A stretch of DNA of 64,000 nucleotides. Source: Owenia fusiformis (taxonomy: Eukaryota; Annelida; Polychaeta; Sabellida; Oweniidae). Below the pieces are notes generated by a model. The model was not told the DNA's origin. It ran no database searches and was given only the letters and a program-made list of their open reading frames with translations. Shown piece by piece: positions 24,101 through 33,004 of this stretch. The stretch covers positions 34,196,740-34,260,739 of the forward strand of contig CAIIXF020000009.1 of assembly GCA_903813345.2 (NCBI GenBank), given 5' to 3'. Both the position numbers and the translations under genes were made by a program. The first letter of the stretch is position 1, and every line of letters starts with the position of its first letter.

Positions 24101-27100
24101 TTCCTTCATGGGGCTTCAAGTAGGAAGATTTCTGAACATACAGAACTACCATAAAGTTATTTTAGTATACAAGGGGCTCACATTTTGGGTCACCCTGTAG
24201 ATCAATAGCAAAAAGATACAAATCATAGTGTACAGAGAAAATATTTCGATGTGGTGAACTGATTGTTTAATTATTCTCCACACTTTATCTACAGATAATG
24301 CATCTATTATTAGATAGTTCTGGTATGTACATTGAATTACTTGATTGTTTACAATCAAATCAAAAGGATGAGTGGTAGTTACATTGTCATATTTTGTTTC
24401 TAGTGTCTATGCATTTTTTATTTATGGCACCTAGTCAGACAGAGAATTTGATTGGTCTGTTGATATGAATCTACCTAACCCCAGTGATCCCCCGGCATTA
24501 AAGCAAGTGGGCGCAGCACCCACCTGAGATTTTTAAACTAGGCTTGCACCCACCTGAAAATCTATTTGCATCCACTTGAAAAATAAGAAAAAACATGAAA
24601 AATGGGCATATTTTGACCAATTTTGGTCTGGATTGTGAAAATAAGAATTGTGCATCCACTTGAGAAAAAATCCTGTGGAGATCACTGAACCCCCTTTCAA
24701 TCTCATGATAAACATGCAATAACACAATTTATTCTATGACTAGTGGGGTTTCCGGTACATAACAGTTGGATATAGAAATAATATTTTACAGGGCATGTAT
24801 GTATCTCCTGCTGTACATTTCCCCGTCCAACATTCCATGAATGGAAGAGTTAGAGTACAATGAATACGTTTTAAGGTCAGAAGTCACCAGTCTAATCATT
24901 GACTAGTATCATAACAGCAGGGAAAACGTTTTTGTTCAGCGTAGAAACAGTTAGAATATCTTGCTACAGCAAAACTGTCAAAAATTGATGCAGCAGACAG
25001 TAGAATACTCTTGGGAAAAATGATATAACCCTCATTTATGTGATGCTCAGCTTTGGATATGGGGTATACCCTTCGTGAAATTTGAAGTACAGTGTATATC
25101 GATATTCCGGGATTGATATTTCCCTCTGGATATATCCCATATCTAACATGTCCCATAACATAACCCTTATGAACACTACTTAACGGAAAATTGTATTTGA
25201 GAAGTTATTTTGTATGGAATATTTAAAACAAGCTCTACATACAAGATCAAATAACATTTTTTTTTCTTTGAATGACTGAGACTCAAAAGGCTGAACATCA
25301 TATATTCTGGCATTTAACTGACATGTCATTGTACTTAACTCATAATCAAAGAATCATAAATAAAATGGAAAAAAATAAAAATAAAATAAAAAACTGAAAC
25401 TGAAATGATGCATTTCGGCTTTTTTGTAATCTGACCTCATTACAAGAGATAAAAGAACAAAACAATAAGTGTTTATGAGTCACACTGACCTGTCTATGAA
25501 CATCTGCTTGGCTAAAACTAGCTTTAACTCTCCATGTGACAGCACCATCTTCATCTTCTTCATAGAAATAAACTTCAATATCATCTGCAACAAAATTATT
25601 TTCATTAATTTTTTGATATGATATTTGCAATGATATTAAATGTTAAGTGGCACAATCTCATGTGCTAAATGAAACCGATATAGTTCATAGTGCCTGTAAC
25701 TTCCCCCCCCCCCCCCTATTAGCTATAGATTTTGATACAAACCTTTTATGTCCATATCAGAGTTTGAAAAATTGTTAGACTAGTCTTCAAAATCACCCTT
25801 TATAAATTCAAAACAAAATATTCAACATATCAAAGTGCATGCATGTTGCAAATATTATTCATTAATAATCAAAATTTGAGAAACTTGGAAATCTTCTTAA
25901 AGTTGGGAATTCTTCAGTATCAGCTGCTTGTAACACAAAACAAAACTAGGAACATTCACACATTTGCAATAAAGAGTTCAAGCTTCAGATTCACCCCCTC
26001 GTTAGCCAAAAACAACAAGTACCAATTATGTTTGACAGAAAATGGGGAAAACATGAGGCTCTATACACTATTTTCACTTTACACTTGAATCATAACATAC
26101 TTTTTTGTACTTTATCACAGAGCAGAAAGACCTCATCTCCCCCTAGACAAACACCCGACTGTTTGCTCATGCGACATATCTTCAACCCAGCAGCACTTGT
26201 AGATTCTGAAAATAATAAAATCATTTGCACGAATTTCATGACACTTCCAGGGAAAGAACAAGGTATCAACACCCAAAATGTCACTTCCTGCCATTTGTTA
26301 CAGATGCTGCTGAACACTGCCCATGAAAAAGATAGAGTCTATATCAACATGTCACCACTTGTGATAGTGACATAAAAAATCATATAATTAATAGGACTAG
26401 ATGCAAATAATTTAAATGTCCTATTATTTCATTTATTTTTATTTACTTCAAAGTTCCCTGTACTGATCCTTGGAAAAATCTTACACAAATATTGTCTCAA
26501 TCGTCACATTCACATATAATGTATTAGAACCAGATTTACCATATAAAATGATATAAAATATGAATACAGCCTTCAGATCTCGTCAATTAACATGCATCAA
26601 TTAAATTAAATTTAAACTATTGTGTCTTCAATTTTATGTACAGTACTCAAATGTAAAACTTGTGATAGATTGAGTTTATGTTCATATCATAATGTGTATG
26701 TATACTCTACCATCCATCCTATAGTCAATATAACAATAAGAGGTTTGAAAAAATGAATACATATACTGGAATTGGCCTTAGAATTACCAGATCATTTCTA
26801 AGCATATTTACTTCCTGAAGAATGGAGAAGTGGGTGTTAATTAAAAAGAATCTTCTCGAACGAAGTTACAAAAATATATTTAATTTCTCAGAATTTTGCT
26901 ATTTTTAGAATGATAAATTCAAATGATTAACCAGAAGTAGTCACATGTTGTAAGTTAGAATTGCTTCTTTGAATTTGAGGCATTAACCTTAAAGGTCCTA
27001 TGAAAAGTTTGAAAACATTGTTTTATTATCTCTCGAGTATTGTTTGAAGCAAATTTTCGAAAAAATCAATTTCAATTTTCAAGTATATGAATATCCCACA

Positions 27101-30100
27101 ATTTTATCAACATAGTTAAGCTATTTAGATCATCAAATACACTTTGAATAAGTAAAAACTGTAGTTTATCAATTTTTTTATCAATATAAACAAAAATTCC
27201 TTCTTCAAATACAACTTTTTGAAATAAAAAAGTTTCTTGTATCACATTTTCATGACATTAGTTAGGTAAGACTACAACACTGGTAGTTTTAACTTTCCAT
27301 GGGGTCTTTAAGATGACAAAGTTCACAGAACTGATATATTTCAAAGTTGTGGTAAAAGTTTATAGTTTGAATAAATGTTTAGAATGTGCAACCAGGAAGA
27401 CATATACGGGTAAGTGACAAATTTCTAGTTTCTCCCACTGTTTTATACATTTCCCTGACTAATTCTCATCACTAACATTTTTGATGGGGTCTTTCTTTGT
27501 ATTTAACTGACATTTTCATTTTTCAAAAATTTTGAGAGGTTACCAGAACCTGGCAAATCATATGTGATTAAATTTTTCAAAATCTCTAGAAGGGTTTGTG
27601 TAAAAAACCGAGTGACCGGGTAACCGGGTACCCGATCGACCGGGTACCTAACGTTCCTGGCAGGGTTACCAATTTTCAAAGTTCCACATTTTCCCCGATA
27701 TATAGTAGCGAATTGACTTGACAGACTTAGCCTACCGAGTTCACTGCTGTTCGATATTTTTACCCTATACGATACAGAGCACTTTTTAAAATAATCAATC
27801 CAGCAAACAGCAACGTCCATGTCACGTTGCTCATAAGTAGCATATAAGTTCCTAGAAGACGTTGCACATTTTCGTTCTTTACACATCGAGGCAACGTAAA
27901 CATGAGACATCTATTGATGGTATAAAAAGAAAGTTGTTGTAACGTGTCCGTAAAGTTAGTTAGTGTGGAAAACATAACAAACAGGAACGTTTGATTTTTT
28001 ACTACATTAATCCATATGTGACGTAACTCAAACGTTAAAATTCAACGTTGTCAAAACAGGCTTTTAATATCAAAATATTTGTTGGTGGAAAAAACAGGAC
28101 ATTAAACAAAGACTTTGTGTTCTCACTAAGTCGGTTCATTTCCGACGTATTGTTAACGTTAAAATTTAACGTAGTCGAAAGGTTTTTTCGATTTGAAATA
28201 ACCTCAAAACGTGACGTCAATAATGTTCATGGACCGTATTGATCTGACGTTATTTTAATATTCAGCAAAACGTCGATGGATGGTTGAATTTCAACATTGT
28301 GGAAATGGCTTCAAAATATTTGTGAGTTAAGGAAACGTTACAAAGACGTCAATATGTTCTCACTAGATCAGTTCATTACTGACGTTATTTTACATTAAAA
28401 GTTAACGTTGTCAAAACGTTCTTACGATGTGAAATAATCTCAAACGTGACGTCAAAAATAACGTACATGTACCGTCCAGATCCAACGTTATAAATAATAA
28501 AAAATCCTAACCCTGCTAGGAACGTTAAGTACCCGGTCACCCGGTCACTCGGTTACCCGGTCACCCGGTTTTTTACACAAACCCTCTCTAGAAGGCTCAG
28601 ATCATAGTCGTATTTTCATTTTTAGTCTTTTCAAGAAACTTGTCATAATTTTCTTTTAAATGAGTATAAAATGCTCTTCCAGCTGTCATTTATACAACAT
28701 CTGCATGATATATTGTCCAAATGAAAAAATCCTTTTATTATTAGTATAGTATATTTAGTATACATAAAGGAAACTCACTTGAATCATAAATTGGCAGTGA
28801 AACAACAGAAGGTAACATGAGCGTAAATGATCCATTGTCATCTGGTAAATATGCCTGGAAGCACAGCCGCACCACATTCAGTTGCATATCTTTGGCCTGT
28901 TTTTCAGCTTCTTTTTTCGCCATTTTCTCCTCATCACCTGCAATGATTTTTTAACATATACATGTTAATGAAAACACAGAATGAAATCCTGTGCTAAGGG
29001 CTGATGTGAAAAAGTCAGTCCACACCAGTGGGGATCGAACCCATTACCCCTCGCATTCTGGGCAAGTACTCTACCACTGAGCTACCGACTGGCTTTTTCA
29101 CATCAACATTGCATCTATAGCATTGCAGCCATGTCTTACCTGCCCAGTTTCCTGGACCCCATATAAGTTATCTGTTTTTCCAGGTTGTCAATCACTCTAT
29201 TCATGATGTCACGTGGACTTTCCTACGGGCCATTCCCTCTAAGAAGTATTAGTTAATGAAAACACAGAATGAAATCCTGTGCTAAGGGCTGATGTGAAAA
29301 AGTCAGTCCACACCAGTGGGGATTGAACCCACTACCCCTCGCTTTCCGGGCAAGTGCTCTGAGCTACAGGACCGACTGGCTTTTTCACATCAACATTGCA
29401 TATATAGCATTGCAGCCATGTCTTACATGCCCAGTTTCCCGGATCCCATATAAGTTATCTGTTTTTCCAGGTTGTCAATCACTCTATCCATGATGTCACG
29501 TGGACTTTCCCACGGGCCATTCCCCCTAAGGAGAAGTATTAGTTAATGAAAACACAGAATGAAATCCTGTGCTAAGGGCTGATGTGAAAAAGTCAGTCCA
29601 CCCAAGTGGGGATCTTTCTGGAACCAAACCAAAATGTTGAATTTTTGTACCATGTTCAAACTCGAGAGCCTAATTCCATTGGTCAGAACAAAATCGGGTA
29701 TCCGTGACACCTCTATTAAGTAGTATGACATTTATAAAAAATCGATAACTTACTAGATATTCTATATTGTTCTGGGGGGACATTATTTTTCACACAATGT
29801 TGTAATTTAATGTCCTCTCTGACACGTGAAAGAATTGTATCCACAACCTTCTTTTTGGTGACATGTATAATGCCAAGATTTGGGAACCTAAAATGGATAC
29901 AAAAGAAAATTGATTTCAGTTATTGCACATCACAGTTTTAACAAAAATAAAAGATACAAATGTGCTTGACTTGATTTGAATACTATATTTATTCTGGGTA
30001 GCTCTATCAGTACAAAGCTGGTCTTCCTACAGGCCCAGATATTTTGTATTGACTAATTTTCAAAATATTCCAGGTCTCTTCCAAGGTTTTTAGCAAAATG

Positions 30101-31685
30101 GATGAAATAAATCCAAATCTGATCACTAGACTGAACCACACTGAAAATATATCCAATACAATCTAAATATTTCCTTGTGAGAATTCTTTATTTTTGATAT
30201 CAATTTCATAGCATAGAAATATGCATTCATTCCTTTGAGCTCCCCATTTATTGGTATACATAACTTACGTTGCTGTCATATTTTTTCGCCCGTCTAACTG
30301 CACGACACAAATGCCATTGTTACAGTTCTTCCCTACCAGCTCATGGGCGTGTGTTTTAGGGACTGTTTCATCTGTTACCAAGGAAACAACAATCCTAGCT
30401 GTTCCCTGGTAATTTCTCAACTGAAAAAGTACAAGTGTTAGATGCAGTAGTGCAGAAGGAGGGAGGGGCAAATGACACCCAATTACTTGTAAAGTTCTAG
30501 ATCATGATCATAGTAAATGTCATTTAGTGAGACGCTACGAAATGAATAAATTTATTCATGTCAGGGATGTTTAAATAGATATGACAAGAAATTATGGGAG
30601 TCCAAAACTTTTTTAGAAAGGTTGCTCACTTAATTTGATTCTGCCTGGTACTGTACTTTGATTACACTGTTAAAGAAACGAATCCATTTCGGTAAAGTTT
30701 TAATTTTTCCTTGATTTCGCACAAAAAAATGGTTTGTGGGATGACAGACTCGTCAATTTAATTCCTCACTTTTGTTACGTAAATGGAACATCAAAAACAG
30801 TTTAGCACTTTTAACCTGTTATGTTTATGTAATAATAGTGAGGTTTTAAATCGATGATTCTGTTGTCTTCTGAACTATTTGTTTGCAAACGTGTAGATTT
30901 TCTTTAACATATTTTTTTAAACACATATTTGTGATGAACGTATTGTGCTTTAAATATTTTGAACAGATTCAATACCTCAACTGTAGGATACGATTTGTGG
31001 CTTTTCTTGCTGTTACATCCTTGAAGACCACCATGTGATGCAGAATTCTCAGATCTGTAACGAAATCTAAATCCTCTCTGCTGAGGTTCTTCAATAATAT
31101 GTAGATATGGGGTGCCATCTATAATAAAACAGCATTTGCTAGATTTATTTTATAGATCCATTTTATACAGCAGACATGTAGAAAACAATAATAACTAAGC
31201 AACAGTCTAGGTCATTAGGTGTTGTCCGAAATTTGATTAAATGCGTTTCCCCTTAAAATGGATTGAGTTTTTCAAATAATAAATTGTAATAGGCTGATAA
31301 AACTTAATGTCTATTTACTCCCCCGAATGTATGTAATTAGGTCAAATGTTTGTTGAAGTTTCGATTTATGTTTTTTTCATTTGTTCTTGAGGCAGTTTAG
31401 AAGGGTCAAGAAGTGATGCAAAAATGAATTAGAATCAGTGAACATACCCTAACATTGGAAATACAGTACATCCCGTATGAAATGTTGAATATCAATTTAA
31501 TTTAATAAAAACTGTGATTTACCATCCTCCACCATTCCATTCTGCATGATGATCGGTGCCCCAACATTGTGTACGATCTCACTTGGTCCCACCTCCTCAA
31601 CAGTGACTGTGTCCCCATCTTGTATCTGATCAAAATTGACATTTCCTAACTCCATCGAGTCATCTGATTGGCTACTATCTGCCAT
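7437..31685 (-). CDS. NFKB1: NF-kB p105/p100 (Relish-type) precursor, 20 coding exons, complete
   Basis: Class-I NF-kB: a Rel transcription factor precursor held in the cytoplasm by its own ankyrin repeats and processed or degraded on IKK signalling. Exons in transcript order: 31685-31523, 31118-30976, 30420-30269, 29887-29754, 28937-28779, 26205-26101, 25584-25490, 17551-17413, 15463-15401, 14009-13896, 12337-11753, 11385-11223, 10722-10608, 10364-10145, 9964-9795, 9680-9462, 9167-9068, 8725-8553, 7950-7848, 7501-7437. All junctions are GT/AG, phases agree throughout, and the total is 3180 nt (1059 aa plus TAA). Domains: acidic N-tail 1-55; Rel homology 56-363; NLS KKKKQK 369-374; glycine-rich 385-422; disordered 423-617; ankyrin 660-913; death domain about 955-1035; DSGLEVS degron near the end. 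The ATG lies in an acidic context beginning [11 protein letters not shown]. Length is close to vertebrate p105. The ortholog could equally be called Relish; NFKB1 is used for the family. Splice sites are inferred from homology, not transcripts. Confidence 0.96.
7594..7706 (+). repeat. Dispersed repeat 'C', copy 2 (in intron 19)
   Basis: Runs from CATCAACATGCAAAATGTCA through CTGCCACTTTGTTACAGACC to AGACTAGTGGTGACATAAA. It sits between the last two coding exons of the NF-kB gene. Confidence 0.65.
8080..8245 (+). repeat. Truncated copy of dispersed repeat 'E'
   Basis: Contains AACATGGGCTCCATGGGAAA, GAAATCACATTTTCAAAGAAAA and a following T-rich tail that match 55110-55245. Only the middle of the family is present. 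Confidence 0.5.
9229..9335 (+). repeat. Dispersed repeat 'C', copy 3 (in intron 16)
   Basis: ATTAACATGCACAATGTCAC, then CATTTGTTACAGATGCC and GTTGTCACCACTTGTGGTGG. Intronic. Confidence 0.6.
9462..11385 (-). CDS. NFKB1: NF-kB exons 12-16: ankyrin repeat (IkB-like) domain
   Basis: Exons 11385-11223, 10722-10608, 10364-10145, 9964-9795, 9680-9462 (residues about 618-913). Six ankyrin repeats can be read from their helix-1 signatures: [47 protein letters not shown] and TPLHLAVS. The stretch ahead ([13 protein letters not shown], residues ~620-635) leads into the first. After repeat six comes an acidic segment ([10 protein letters not shown]) and a weak seventh [10 protein letters not shown], as in vertebrate p105. 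This part masks the NLS and binds Rel dimers in the cytoplasm. Confidence 0.95.
10774..10913. repeat. Small inverted-repeat element in NF-kB intron 12
   Basis: GGAGTTTAAGCTGGCAAG near 10774 is inverted as TGCAAGCTTAAACTCC near 10900-10913, giving a ~140-bp hairpin-ended element. It contains no frame. Confidence 0.5.
11753..12337 (-). CDS. NFKB1: NF-kB exon 11: long disordered Ser/Thr-rich linker
   Basis: A 585-nt exon (residues 423-617) with no fold visible, joining the glycine-rich region to the ankyrin repeats. It is rich in Gln, Asn, Ser and Thr at its start, then acidic. Two copies of a short motif stand out: [12 protein letters not shown] and [12 protein letters not shown], followed by [14 protein letters not shown]. 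The ESGY cores with acidic neighbours resemble the DSG-type sites read by IKK and beta-TrCP, but lack the full DSGxxS form. The final part ([16 protein letters not shown]) is also acidic. Confidence 0.9.
12523..13735. mobile_element. 1.2-kb TIR element in NF-kB intron 10
   Basis: Inverted ends CAGTGGAGACGATAACCCCA running into TTTAACGT (28 bp), with further subterminal matches (GGCAATTGCCGT, CAATTGACGTG). Flanks are TATAC on the left and TATACG on the right, fitting a TA-type duplication. The motif ACGGCAATTGCCG/CAATTGACGTGCA recurs within the ends. No transposase frame is present, so it is non-autonomous. Confidence 0.7.
13896..14009 (-). CDS. NFKB1: NF-kB exon 10: glycine-rich region (processing signal)
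   Basis: 114 nt coding [14 protein letters not shown], then [19 protein letters not shown] (residues 385-422). In vertebrate p105 and p100 the glycine-rich region between the NLS and the ankyrin repeats stops the proteasome, so the N-terminal p50/p52 half survives. Position and composition here match. A whole exon is devoted to it. This favours p105-like partial proteolysis; insect Relish instead is cleaved by a caspase-type protease. That functional reading is inference. Confidence 0.9.
14215..15303 (-). mobile_element. Pearl/Helitron-like (HINE) element in NF-kB intron 9
   Basis: Read on the minus strand it starts near ATCCCACCGAACGAAG (15303), passes a (CCGT)n microsatellite (14939-14959) and about five monomers of ~110-120 bp. 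Monomer motifs are CAAAATTTGAACCAAATCC and TTTGAGTTATCAAAGATTAC with CCGCCATTTTG and CGGCCATCTTG. It ends in a hairpin (ACTCCTTGGAGT) and CTAG followed by T at 14215. This is the same 3' structure as the other two copies. Confidence 0.75.
15401..26205 (-). CDS. NFKB1: NF-kB exons 6-9: IPT dimerization domain and NLS
   Basis: Residues about 251-384. Exon 6 (26205-26101) gives [11 protein letters not shown] and LLCDKVQK. Exon 7 (25584-25490) gives [12 protein letters not shown] and ADVHRQ. Exon 8 (17551-17413) gives [12 protein letters not shown] and [13 protein letters not shown]. These are the hallmark IPT/TIG strands of Rel proteins (compare the DVHRQxAIVFKTP block). Exon 9 (15463-15401, 63 nt) encodes a lysine cluster KKKKQK, the expected nuclear localisation signal that ankyrin repeats mask in the precursor. 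Intron 7 is 7.9 kb and carries several repeats. Perfect kB motifs sit on both sides of exon 8. Confidence 0.95.
15546..15712. mobile_element. Pogo/Tigger-like MITE remnant
   Basis: Carries AAACACCTCTGTTAAG, AACCTCTATAAGTAGAACACC and GGTGTTCCACTTAGACAAGT, ending CTTACTGTAG. It shares the AAGTGGAACACC repeats and CTACTG end of the clear element at 58165-59208. Diverged, in NF-kB intron 8. Confidence 0.55.
16832..16935. promoter_or_regulatory. Two perfect kB sites in NF-kB intron 8
   Basis: GGGGATTTCCC at 16832-16842 and GGGGAATCCCC at 16925-16935, 93 bp apart and about 0.5 kb downstream (minus strand) of exon 8. Both fit the Rel consensus GGGRNWYYCC. Possible intronic autoregulatory enhancer; not shown by sequence alone. 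Confidence 0.45.
17923..17933. promoter_or_regulatory. Perfect kB site in NF-kB intron 7
   Basis: GGGGAATCCCC, 372 bp upstream (minus strand) of exon 8. It is identical to the site at 16925 and is the reverse complement of the promoter sites at 34991 and 35096. Confidence 0.4.
18925..19350 (-). repeat. Dispersed repeat 'E', ~420 bp
   Basis: Begins CTAGATGCGAGTAGAAATAA, then TCTTGATTTACGTCATTAA, and ends with CCACCTGGTGGTGAATCTGG and TAACTACCTACTCCCACCTG. An opposite-strand copy lies at 54895-55310 and a fragment at 8080-8245. Unclassified; no ORF. Confidence 0.65.
19580..20179. mobile_element. 600-bp foldback element flanked by TTAA
   Basis: Arms of ~230 bp are inverted: AGGGGTATTCCTTGCCAGAC at 19580 against the reverse complement at 20160-20179. 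Inner matches include AAGTGATGTCATCGACTCTC. The sequence TTAA lies exactly outside both ends (19576-19579, 20180-20183), the target of piggyBac-type elements. No transposase inside. Confidence 0.75.
20775..20918 (-). pseudogene. Remnant resembling the TTF-type zinc finger of hAT-like proteins
   Basis: A 47-codon minus-strand frame starts [14 protein letters not shown] and continues [20 protein letters not shown] before TGA. The pattern KRKFxxEW...PWL...MxCxLC is typical of N-terminal zinc fingers in hAT-derived proteins (KIAA1586/ZMYM-like). Here the second metal-binding Cys of the CxxC is Gly (CALG), so the finger is broken. Nothing downstream continues the family. It sits in NF-kB intron 7 on the same strand. 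Could be chance; length is the weakness. Confidence 0.35.
22271..22385. repeat. Imperfect palindrome with CCTCGGG blocks
   Basis: GGTTCAGATATATTG at the left is inverted as CAATATCCTGAACC at the right. Inside are GGATAATC and GATATATC pairs around GGCCCTCGGG. Same style as 2303-2447. Confidence 0.55.
22505..22612 (+). repeat. Dispersed repeat 'C', copy 4
   Basis: ATCAACATACAAAATGTCAC, then CTGCCATTTGTTAGGGACACC and AACATGTCTCCACTT. Confidence 0.6.
23164..23260 (+). repeat. Dispersed repeat 'C', copy 5
   Basis: TTACATCAAAATGTCACCAC, CCTGCCATTTGTTATAGATG and GTTGGAGACTAATG. Confidence 0.6.
24482..24687 (+). mobile_element. hAT-like MITE 'D', copy 2
   Basis: 206 bp from CAGTGATCCCCCGGCATTAA to GTGGAGATCACTG, with inverted CAGTGATC ends. 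Internal blocks GCACCCACCTGAGAT and TGCATCCACTTGA match copy 1 at 5121. Confidence 0.6.
25051..25147. repeat. Imperfect palindrome of GATATGGG type
   Basis: TTGGATATGGGGTATACCC is inverted as GGATATATCCCATATCTAA, with GATATTCCGGGATTGATATTTCCC between. Related in style to 22271-22385. Confidence 0.45.
25706..25719. repeat. Poly-C tract (about 14 C)
   Basis: An uninterrupted C run in NF-kB intron 6, between exons 7 and 6. Its length is likely to vary between haplotypes or assemblies. Confidence 0.8.
26262..26374 (+). repeat. Dispersed repeat 'C', copy 6
   Basis: GGTATCAACACCCAAAATGT, then CCTGCCATTTGTTACAGATG and ATGTCACCACTTGTGATAGT, ending GACATAAAAAA. The best preserved copy. Confidence 0.65.
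27592..28584. mobile_element. MULE-like non-autonomous element with 9-bp target duplication
   Basis: 993 bp in NF-kB intron 5. The 77-bp ends are inverted repeats starting GGGTTTGTGTAAAAAACCG and made of heptad-like CCGGGTNA units, then TAACGTTCCTRGCAGGGTTA. The 9-mer TCTCTAGAA occurs directly outside both ends (27583-27591 and 28585-28593). Long inverted ends with a 9-bp duplication are the signature of Mutator-like elements. The interior has 2-3 diverged ~160-bp tandem units around AACGTTAAAATTYAACGT, GTCGAAA and CTCAAAACGTGACGTCA. No transposase. Confidence 0.8.
28779..31118 (-). CDS. NFKB1: NF-kB exons 2-5: Rel homology domain, DNA-binding half
   Basis: Residues about 55-250. The DNA recognition loop reads [20 protein letters not shown]: the RFRY core, the Glu and the SHGGL block are kept. 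Compared with vertebrate p50 (RFRYxCEG) the redox-sensitive Cys is Ser and the loop has one extra residue. Further conserved blocks are [27 protein letters not shown] (exon 3), [14 protein letters not shown] (exon 4) and [20 protein letters not shown] then LPIYDS (exon 5). Exon 4's tail plus the start of exon 5 form a charged insert (KKEAEKQAK), the usual place of the p50-specific insert. Introns here hold a tandem SINE cluster (28963-29612) and, after exon 5, a MULE-like element. Confidence 0.95.
28963..29612 (-). mobile_element. tRNA-derived SINE cluster, 2.2 tandem units of ~289 bp
   Basis: Units begin at about 28963, 29251 and 29541 with GTTAATGAAAACACAGAATG and GTGCTAAGGGCTGATGTG. The third is cut off at 29612 where a hAT-end fragment starts. 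On the minus strand each full unit has a tRNA-like head (29021-29093 in the first): box A TAGCTCAGTGGTAGAG and box B GGGTTCGATCCCC. The CCAGT acceptor arm pairs with ACTGG. In the second unit box A is damaged. The body shares CACGTGGACTTTCC and TTGTCAATCACTCTAT. Tandem arrangement suggests local duplication after insertion. It lies in NF-kB intron 4. Confidence 0.75.
29613..29717 (-). mobile_element. hAT-type terminal fragment
   Basis: Minus strand TAGAGGTGTCACGGATACCC, then GATTTTGTTCTGACC and GGTTTGGTTCCAGAA. This matches the end at 45534 and the 13-bp ends of the hAT at 40969-45141. Only one end is present; it truncates the third SINE unit. Confidence 0.5.
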
Positions 31686-31951
31686 AATTACTTCATCAGA
31701 GTTTATGAATTGAGTTTAGTTCGTTTAATTCATTTATTCTTTGATTTAGCACATTTAGGGAATTGCTAAATATGTAGTCATAAATTCATAACCACAATAA
31801 ATAAATTGCTAGATTTGGAACACTCTGTCAGTTTAATGCTGTTGTTTGGTTAACATGAAATACGGGCACCACCTTTGAGGTATAATTTGTATAAATGCGT
31901 TATCTTCAGTTGTCTGGTTCGTCCATACATTGGTTTACAAAGACTGCATAC
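31686..31951 (-). other. NFKB1: Probable 5' UTR part of the NF-kB ATG exon
   Basis: An acceptor (TTTATTTTCAG) lies just before 31951, so the ATG exon probably begins there, with 266 nt untranslated ahead of the ATG at 31685. It would join the non-coding exon ending at 34841. Inferred from splice motifs only. Confidence 0.45.
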
Positions 31952-33004
31952 CTGAAAATAAATAATCTTATTATTATGCTAGTACTTTGGAAACTAGAAT
32001 CTACTGATATAAACATATGGACAAAATACAAAAAATAGGACCACCTGCATAAGTGTAATTATTGTTACAGATAACAATTCAAAACTCAATGCTGGTGTAA
32101 CGATTGTTATAAAATAATGTCAATGGTGTAGTGTCATATATGCAGAAAACTCCATGGCGTACTCTCAAAATTTAGAGAAAAGCTGATTTTTATATTGAAT
32201 TGCCCCACACTTTAAAAATGGATAAAATGGCCATTACTGTACATTTATCAGTCCATATTGGTCGGAATTTCATATTTTAAAACACCACAGAACGCTTCAA
32301 ATGCAATCTCATTTTCAATTTTTCTTGGATTGTTGTGAAAATCAACTGCAATATTTATTTTGAATTTTCAGTCACAGAACAAAATATGTCGCATAGTATA
32401 TGTTAATTTGGCTAGGCTACTGGTGCAGAACTAAACATATTGTGTTCTCACTAAGTTGAACACATGGAACATCTCACATTTTTGTAACACTACTCTCTTT
32501 AATCTACTACCACCACATAGAAGAGAGATGCATCCTAATTACGATTTCATCATCCCTCATTAAAAGGGGCTTAAAAAGACTTAAATCAAACACTCAGACT
32601 GAGAAATTAAATATTACCAACAAAACTTTAATTATGACGTCAAAATATTTTCACAGAATAGGAATTTTAAGTACAACTGTCTGTTGTAGTTTGTCACACA
32701 TTCAGCACACCATTGGAAGCTTATCTTGCATCCTTAAATCTTTTTCATACTTTAATTAAACAAAAACTTTAACTTTTAATAATTTATAGATGACGAATTT
32801 AGTGGTATTTATAAGTTGGTGTTCATTGACTTGCACTCCCCTCCAAATGTTTGGTAACCCTATACATCCAACAGACTGAGTTAGAAATCATGAATATTTC
32901 CAACTAAATTTCAAAAAATATCAGATGAGATTACAGCCTAGTCTAACAGTCTGTTACACTGCTTCAAAGGCAAGCAGTTAAACCTGAAATATAAGAGATC
33001 TAAA

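Larger units (their letters stand above)
17552..25489 (-). other. NF-kB intron 7 (7.9 kb)
   Basis: The largest NF-kB coding-region intron, with no coding exon of this gene seen inside. It holds a repeat 'E' copy (18925-19350), a TTAA-flanked foldback, a zinc-finger remnant in a locally more GC-rich patch (20.78-20.95 kb), a palindrome (22271), two repeat 'C' copies, a MITE 'D' copy and a second palindrome (25051). Nothing was recognised in the stretches between. Confidence 0.7.

Noticed and set aside
27503-27910. 135-codon minus frame with several Cys
   Set aside because: Runs through the inverted end of the MULE-like element; no transposase or domain match.
28963-29612. Spaced direct repeats as a CRISPR-like array
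   Set aside because: Units are ~289 bp with a tRNA-like head, in a eukaryotic intron: a SINE cluster.
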